Shown here piece after piece: positions 5,938 to 9,209 of a stretch of DNA of 9,209 bases. The stretch is from Campylobacteraceae bacterium (GTDB lineage Bacteria > Campylobacterota > Campylobacteria > Campylobacterales > Sulfurovaceae): positions 1 through 9,209 of the forward strand of contig JALSHP010000360.1 in the NCBI GenBank assembly GCA_026982175.1, written 5' to 3'. The notes under the pieces were generated by a model that did no database searches, was not told the DNA's origin, and was given only the letters and a program-made list of their open reading frames with translations. The stretch's first letter is position 1; each line of letters opens with the position of its first letter. Both the position numbers and the translations under genes were made by a program.

Positions 5938-6759
5938 TTATAGCAAAAGAATCTGATTTAAATTTAAGCCAATCCTTGTCCCCACACCTTTAGATGAATT
6001 AATCTCTAATCCAATCTTCTCCTCTTCACAATAGGCTTTCACCAATGCCAATCCAATTCCCTCTCCACTATTTGCTTCTTTAATTTGATAGTAGCGTCGA
6101 AAAACTCGCTTTAACGTCACCTCATCCATACCCACCCCATAATCTTGAATGCTTAAAATATTATGGCTTAAGCTAACTTCTATCACACTCTCTTTGGGTG
6201 AATATTTCATGGCATTATTCAACAAATTATCAAGCATCTTCTCAAAACCAATTTTATCAGCAGTGACTTTGGTATTTTCTAAATTTAAGGTAAATCTATT
6301 GCGTTGAAAAAGACGCATAACCTCTACACGTTCCTCAACAAGGCTTAGCACATCAAAGGTCTCACGCTCAATGTTCTGTATCTCTTTTTTAATACTATAG
6401 ACCAACTCATCATAAAGCCTCTGTAAACGCTTTGAAGCATCATCAATTCGTGCCAAACGTTTTAAAGACTTATCATCTTTACCACACCTTCGTTTTAACA
6501 ACAGCGTATTGGCTTCTATGGTCGAAAGAGGAATGGCTAACTCATGCAATATCTCTCTGCTTAAATGCAGTACATTTTCATCTACTCTATATTTACGTTC
6601 CAAAATATAGTTACTAAAAATAAATCCAATAATCAGCAACATCACCAAGACCATTAAGCTAGGGATAATTAACGTCATCTCTTCACGTATAAAGCCATAG
6701 AGTACAAAGCCCATCATACATAACAGCATTAACATAAACACAAGCATCTCTTTTTTCAT
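5938..6759 (-). CDS. Sensor histidine kinase, two TM segments, almost no periplasmic domain
   Basis: The 273-residue protein has two predicted membrane helices (about 5-23 and 29-50) joined by only a few residues. The histidine-phosphotransfer domain contains the H-box SREILHELAIPLSTIEAN, with H72 as the phosphoacceptor, followed by E73 and P77. The HATPase domain shows an N-box LDNLLNNAMKYSP (N182), a G1 box DYGVGM (D206, G208, G210), an F-box-like VFRRYYQ and a G2 box GEGIGLALV (232-240). All catalytic motifs are present, so it should be active. No response regulator gene adjoins it in the window: downstream is the lipoprotein, and upstream is a divergent peptide gene. With no sensor domain it may detect signals in the membrane or through a partner. 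The ATG has no Shine-Dalgarno site and lies just after a -10, suggesting a leaderless mRNA. Confidence 0.92.
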   Translation of the reverse strand: MKKEMLVFMLMLLCMMGFVLYGFIREEMTLIIPSLMVLVMLLIIGFIFSNYILERKYRVDENVLHLSREILHELAIPLSTIEANTLLLKRRCGKDDKSLKRLARIDDASKRLQRLYDELVYSIKKEIQNIERETFDVLSLVEERVEVMRLFQRNRFTLNLENTKVTADKIGFEKMLDNLLNNAMKYSPKESVIEVSLSHNILSIQDYGVGMDEVTLKRVFRRYYQIKEANSGEGIGLALVKAYCEEEKIGLEINSSKGVGTRIGLNLNQILLL

Positions 6760-6765
6760 AAAAGC

Positions 6766-6774
6766 ATCATAGCA
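6766..6774 (-). promoter_or_regulatory. Extended -10 of the histidine-kinase gene, leaderless start predicted
   Basis: On the minus strand TGCTATGAT fits an extended -10 (TGnTATGAT). It ends only 6 nt before the ATG at 6759, so transcription would begin at or next to the start codon. The shared operator at 6784-6806 would then lie at about -25 to -47 of this promoter. Confidence 0.4.
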
Positions 6775-6783
6775 AGGTTCGGT

Positions 6784-6806
6784 TTAACACTAAATTAACA
6801 TTAACA
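6784..6806 (+). promoter_or_regulatory. Direct-repeat operator, copy 1 (between kinase and Cys-rich peptide genes)
   Basis: The sequence holds TTAACA three times: 6784-6789, 6795-6800 and 6801-6806. The first two are spaced 11 bp from start to start, one helical turn, as in OmpR/PhoB-family sites. The 17 bp TTAACACTAAATTAACA recur exactly at 7052-7068. The second TTAACA lies at the -35 of the Cys-rich peptide promoter. By motif, this is an operator for a winged-helix response regulator; the protein that binds is not known. Confidence 0.65.
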
Positions 6807-6823
6807 TAGTACTATTTTATGAT
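6795..6823 (+). promoter_or_regulatory. Promoter of the Cys-rich peptide gene
   Basis: A -35-like TTAACA (6795-6800, one mismatch to TTGACA and part of the operator) and a -10 TATGAT (6818-6823) are 17 bp apart. Transcription would start near 6830, leaving only about 12 nt before the ATG; AAGGA at 6831-6835 lies just inside. Confidence 0.55.
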
Positions 6824-6841
6824 AAAACATAAGGAAATAAT

Positions 6842-7030
6842 ATGAAAAAACTACTACTAGCAACCATCGTTATCTTAGCAAGCATTACCATGACACTCTC
6901 AGCGATTAACATCACCCATACCTCCAACATAACAACACTTTCAGACAAAGCCCCTTGTGGAGGAAAATGTGGTGAGGGAAAATGTGCCTCAGGAAAATGT
7001 GGTGCTGGAAAATGTAACTCAGGTAAATAA
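6842..7030 (+). CDS. Secreted Cys-rich GKC-repeat peptide, HvfA/bufferin-like putative copper binder
   Basis: The 62-residue product has a Sec-type signal peptide (MKKLLLATIVILASITMTLS, cleavage likely near residue 21), a short Thr/Asn-rich spacer, and a C-terminus with five cysteines at 39, 43, 48, 53 and 58. Four of them lie in GKC triplets repeated every five residues (CGEGKC, CASGKC, CGAGKC). One unit contains EGKC, the motif modified to Cu(I)-binding thiooxazole or oxazolone-type groups in HvfA/bufferin peptides. Those peptides normally come with a DUF692 maturase and a DUF2063 partner; neither is in this window. Unmodified, the cysteines could still bind soft metals. AAGGA lies 6 nt before the ATG. 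The neighbouring copper-type TonB receptor with an identical operator supports a copper role. Family placement is by motif and is moderately sure. Confidence 0.8.
   Translation: MKKLLLATIVILASITMTLSAINITHTSNITTLSDKAPCGGKCGEGKCASGKCGAGKCNSGK
6962..7030 (+). repeat. 15-bp in-frame tandem repeats encoding the GKC units
   Basis: GGAAAATGT recurs at 6962, 6977, 6992 and 7007, and a decayed copy GGTAAATAA at 7022-7030 contains the stop codon. The 6-nt spacers vary (GGTGAG, GCCTCA, GGTGCT, AACTCA). The pattern suggests growth of the peptide by unit duplication, so the copy number may differ between strains. Confidence 0.85.
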
Positions 7031-7051
7031 TTACAACTACATACAGCACAC

Positions 7052-7068
7052 TTAACACTAAATTAACA
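7052..7068 (+). promoter_or_regulatory. Direct-repeat operator, copy 2 (upstream of the TonB receptor)
   Basis: TTAACACTAAATTAACA is identical to the first 17 bp of copy 1. The first repeat begins 35 bp before the -10 here and 34 bp before it in copy 1, so promoter geometry is kept as well as sequence. The two promoters are therefore expected to answer to the same regulator. Confidence 0.65.
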
Positions 7069-7092
7069 CTTCTTTTCTAATATTGGTAGAAT
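7063..7092 (+). promoter_or_regulatory. Promoter of the TonB-dependent receptor gene
   Basis: TTAACA (7063-7068) at -35 and TAGAAT (7087-7092) at -10 are 18 bp apart. Transcription would begin near 7099, leaving a leader of about 16 nt with the ribosome site AAAGGG at 7101-7106. Confidence 0.5.
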
Positions 7093-7114
7093 CAATTATT
7101 AAAGGGTGTTACAA

Positions 7115-9130
7115 ATGAAAAAAGTTATCTACTTATCCTTGGCAGTTATTGCCACCTTAGAAGCTGAAGAGCTACTAGAAGATATTAGCGTCACAGAAAA
7201 AGCCACCACCCAAGTGGTCAAAAATATTTCAGGTGAAGAGTTAAAATCAGCTGACTTAGCTGATGCTTTACAAAAAAATGTACCCAGTATCTCACTCATA
7301 CGGCGTAGTGGGATTGCCAATGACATTATTTTACGTGGACAAAAACGTGACAACATCAACGTCACCATTGATGGGGCAAAAATCTATGGGGCTTGTGTCA
7401 ACCGAATGGACCCTCCTACTTCTCATGTTGTTACCCATGCCATTTCTGATGTTGTGGTGCAAGAGGGTCCTTTTGATGTGGAAGAGTTTGGAGTTTTAAG
7501 TGGTTCAGTCAAAATCAAAACCAAAAAACCAAGCAAAGAGCTTCACGGAGACCTCTCTTTAAATGGTGGTTCTTTTGGCTACAAAAAAGCTTCAGGAACC
7601 ATAAGTGGAGGAACAGATAAGGTACGTGTTTTATTTTCAGCTTCTAACGAAACAGGTGAGCAGTACCTAGATGGCAATGGCAATAATTTTGCAGAGCAGT
7701 TAGAAAATTACACAGCGTCCACCAAAAGCCCCAAAGATGACCCTTTTGTTTACGCACCCAATAACAGAAACATGGACGCTTTTGAAAAAACCATGTACAT
7801 GGGAAAAGTTTTTGTAAACTTCACCCCTGACCAAGAGCTTCAACTTAGCTACACAGCCAACCGAAGCGACAATGTACTCTACCCTTCTAGTAAGATGGAC
7901 GCTCTTTATGATGACTCTGATATTTTAAATGTGAAGTATGCCATTAAAAATCTCTCTTCTTACTCTAAAAAGTTAGATTTACAACTCTACAACTCCAAAG
8001 TGGAACACCCTATGAGTACCAAATACCGAAAAGCTGGACAAACAAAATATATGACCCATTTTTTAACTACCGAAATGACAGGTTTAAAAATTAAAAACTC
8101 TGTTGATGCCTTTGGTCAAAACATTGCTTATGGAGTTGATGGTAGCCAACGAAATTGGAATGGACAATACAACATGACCAATGTCGGCACAGGCATGGTT
8201 AAAACTATGGGCAAAAGTATTGACGATGTTAACACGCAAAATGTGGGTCTTTTTGTCAAGTCTAAAAAGAGTATGGGAAAAGTTGACATTGAGATGGGTG
8301 CAAGATATGATGACACCTCCATTAAAACAGCATCAAAAACCAATCCAAACAAAAGTTACAATGCCCTCTCTGCCAATGTTTTTGCCAACTATAATCTAAA
8401 CAATAACACCAAATACTTTGTAGGTTTAGGAAAATCTAGCCGTGTACCAGATGCTAGAGAGCTTTATAATACCACTCCAAAGGGAGGCATCAACGGTAAT
8501 CCAAACCTCAACCAAACCACTAACTATGAACTCGACCTTGGGCTTGAAAAATCGTTTGATGCAGGTACAATTAAACTAAAAAGTTTCTACTCTAAACTCA
8601 AAGATTACATCTACTACAATGGAAACCCCAATCTCAAAAAGAACAATTTTGAAAACATTGATGCGACCATTTATGGAGCAGAACTAAGTGGTTCATATAT
8701 GCCAACAGATGAGCTTTATCTTTCAGCAGGTCTTGCCTACAAAAAAGGACAAAAAGATACCCAAACCACAGGACAAACAGGCACAAACTTAGCCGAGATT
8801 ACCCCTCTAAAGCTCAATCTTACAGCTGAGTATGACTACGATGAAAACGGCATGGTGGAACTCTCACTCATCGCCTCTGATAGATGGAGTAACATTGATG
8901 CAGAAAATGGAGAGCAACACTTAGCAGGTTATGGCATTGTCAATTTAAAAACAAGCAGAAACTTTGACAATGGCTTAGAGTTTACCTTAGGTGTGGACAA
9001 CGCATTTGACAAAACCTACACCACCACCAACACCTACAAAGACCTAATCTTAATGACCGATGGAGGGAACACCATGCTCATGAATGAACCTGGGCGTTAT
9101 GTTTATTTGAATGCTAAGTATGGGTTTTAA
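7115..9130 (+). CDS. oprC: TonB-dependent outer-membrane copper receptor (OprC/NosA type)
   Basis: From the ATG at 7115 the product has 671 residues. A short signal peptide (MKKVIYLSLAVIATLEA) precedes a TonB-box-like EDISVTEKA at about 22-30. The plug domain follows, with the family's ILRGQKRDNINVTIDGAKI region. GACVNRMDPPTSH in the plug is characteristic of TonB-dependent copper receptors: C94 and M98 form CxxxM, and HPM in the barrel gives H298 and M300. Together these match the CxxxM-HxM copper site described for Pseudomonas OprC. The barrel ends YVYLNAKYGF with the terminal Phe needed for outer-membrane assembly. A GTG at 7106 would add three residues but overlaps the AAAGGG site, so ATG is preferred. 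Copper import energised by TonB-ExbBD (not in window) is expected. The gene is complete and monocistronic, with its own promoter and terminator. Confidence 0.93.
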   Translation: MKKVIYLSLAVIATLEAEELLEDISVTEKATTQVVKNISGEELKSADLADALQKNVPSISLIRRSGIANDIILRGQKRDNINVTIDGAKIYGACVNRMDPPTSHVVTHAISDVVVQEGPFDVEEFGVLSGSVKIKTKKPSKELHGDLSLNGGSFGYKKASGTISGGTDKVRVLFSASNETGEQYLDGNGNNFAEQLENYTASTKSPKDDPFVYAPNNRNMDAFEKTMYMGKVFVNFTPDQELQLSYTANRSDNVLYPSSKMDALYDDSDILNVKYAIKNLSSYSKKLDLQLYNSKVEHPMSTKYRKAGQTKYMTHFLTTEMTGLKIKNSVDAFGQNIAYGVDGSQRNWNGQYNMTNVGTGMVKTMGKSIDDVNTQNVGLFVKSKKSMGKVDIEMGARYDDTSIKTASKTNPNKSYNALSANVFANYNLNNNTKYFVGLGKSSRVPDARELYNTTPKGGINGNPNLNQTTNYELDLGLEKSFDAGTIKLKSFYSKLKDYIYYNGNPNLKKNNFENIDATIYGAELSGSYMPTDELYLSAGLAYKKGQKDTQTTGQTGTNLAEITPLKLNLTAEYDYDENGMVELSLIASDRWSNIDAENGEQHLAGYGIVNLKTSRNFDNGLEFTLGVDNAFDKTYTTTNTYKDLILMTDGGNTMLMNEPGRYVYLNAKYGF

Positions 9131-9173
9131 ACACTTAGAAAAACAGACTCAAAGGTAAAGATTATCTTTGGGA

Positions 9174-9204
9174 ACAAATTCCCTCTTTGGGTGTTTGTTT
9201 TTTT
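9174..9204 (+). terminator. Terminator after the copper receptor gene
   Basis: ACAAATTCCC (9174-9183) can pair with GGGTGTTTGT (9189-9198) around a TCTTT loop, with one wobble and one mismatch, and is followed by six T residues (9199-9204). An overlapping alternative hairpin, GGGAA-CAAA-TTCCC (9170-9183), uses the same left arm and excludes the first. Confidence 0.6.
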
Positions 9205-9209
9205 GCTTT

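Noticed and set aside
6962..7030. CRISPR-like regular repeats
   Set aside because: The units are 15 bp, in frame, encode GKC repeats and lack unique spacers of CRISPR length.
7106..7114. GTG start three codons before the receptor ATG
   Set aside because: The GTG overlaps the AAAGGG ribosome site, while ATG at 7115 is well spaced and gives a typical MKK signal-peptide start.
7263..7499. Plus-strand frame within the receptor gene, and similar frames at 8128-8399
   Set aside because: These are out-of-frame readings of the TonB receptor, whose plug and barrel motifs are continuous.
1..9209. Mobile elements, tRNA or rRNA genes
   Set aside because: No transposase or integrase frame, no cloverleaf with CCA-end context and no rRNA sequence was recognised; gene content is mostly core chromosomal.

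Overview
The window looks like chromosomal DNA of a Campylobacterota (epsilonproteobacterial) species, probably a free-living Sulfurimonas/Sulfurovum-type organism. The grounds are the AT-rich, lysine/isoleucine-rich coding, T-rich promoters that mostly lack a good -35, the sequence character of RpoA and the alpha-operon ribosomal proteins, and the Nfu–TPR gene pair. The phylum is fairly safe; the genus is a guess.

Layout. Positions 1-773 (minus) hold a short Nfu-type iron-sulfur scaffold gene followed 3 nt later by a TPR-like gene that runs off the left edge. A divergent DUF2062 membrane-protein gene lies at 928-1446 (plus). Positions 1447-1726 are AT-rich and carry a possible 30-residue small gene plus the terminator of the ribosomal operon. 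Positions 1727-4670 (minus) are a complete alpha operon, rpmJ-rpsM-rpsK-rpsD-rpoA-rplQ; the 37-codon rpmJ is included. It has its own promoter and a structured leader of about 110 nt, and infA/secY are not upstream. Positions 4900-6759 (minus) form an apparent operon: a two-TM sensor histidine kinase, an AMIN-like lipoprotein, and an ArsC/YfgD-family thioredoxin-fold protein.

The right third (6760-9209) is the most interesting part. Divergent from the kinase are a secreted Cys-rich peptide with (x-x-GKC)n repeats, resembling HvfA/bufferin-type copper-binding peptides, and then a TonB-dependent outer-membrane receptor. The receptor carries both halves of the CxxxM...HxM copper site known from OprC (C94/M98 and H298/M300). 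The promoters of these two genes share an identical 17-bp direct-repeat operator, TTAACACTAAATTAACA. In each promoter the second repeat lies at -35, with 17 or 18 bp to the -10. The first operator copy also lies upstream of the kinase promoter.

Working model (inference): this is a small copper-homeostasis or copper-acquisition regulon. An OmpR/PhoB-type response regulator, not in the window, perhaps the partner of the kinase here, co-controls an outer-membrane copper importer and a periplasmic or exported copper-buffering peptide. No DUF692/DUF2063 maturase genes, which usually accompany such peptides, are present in the window.
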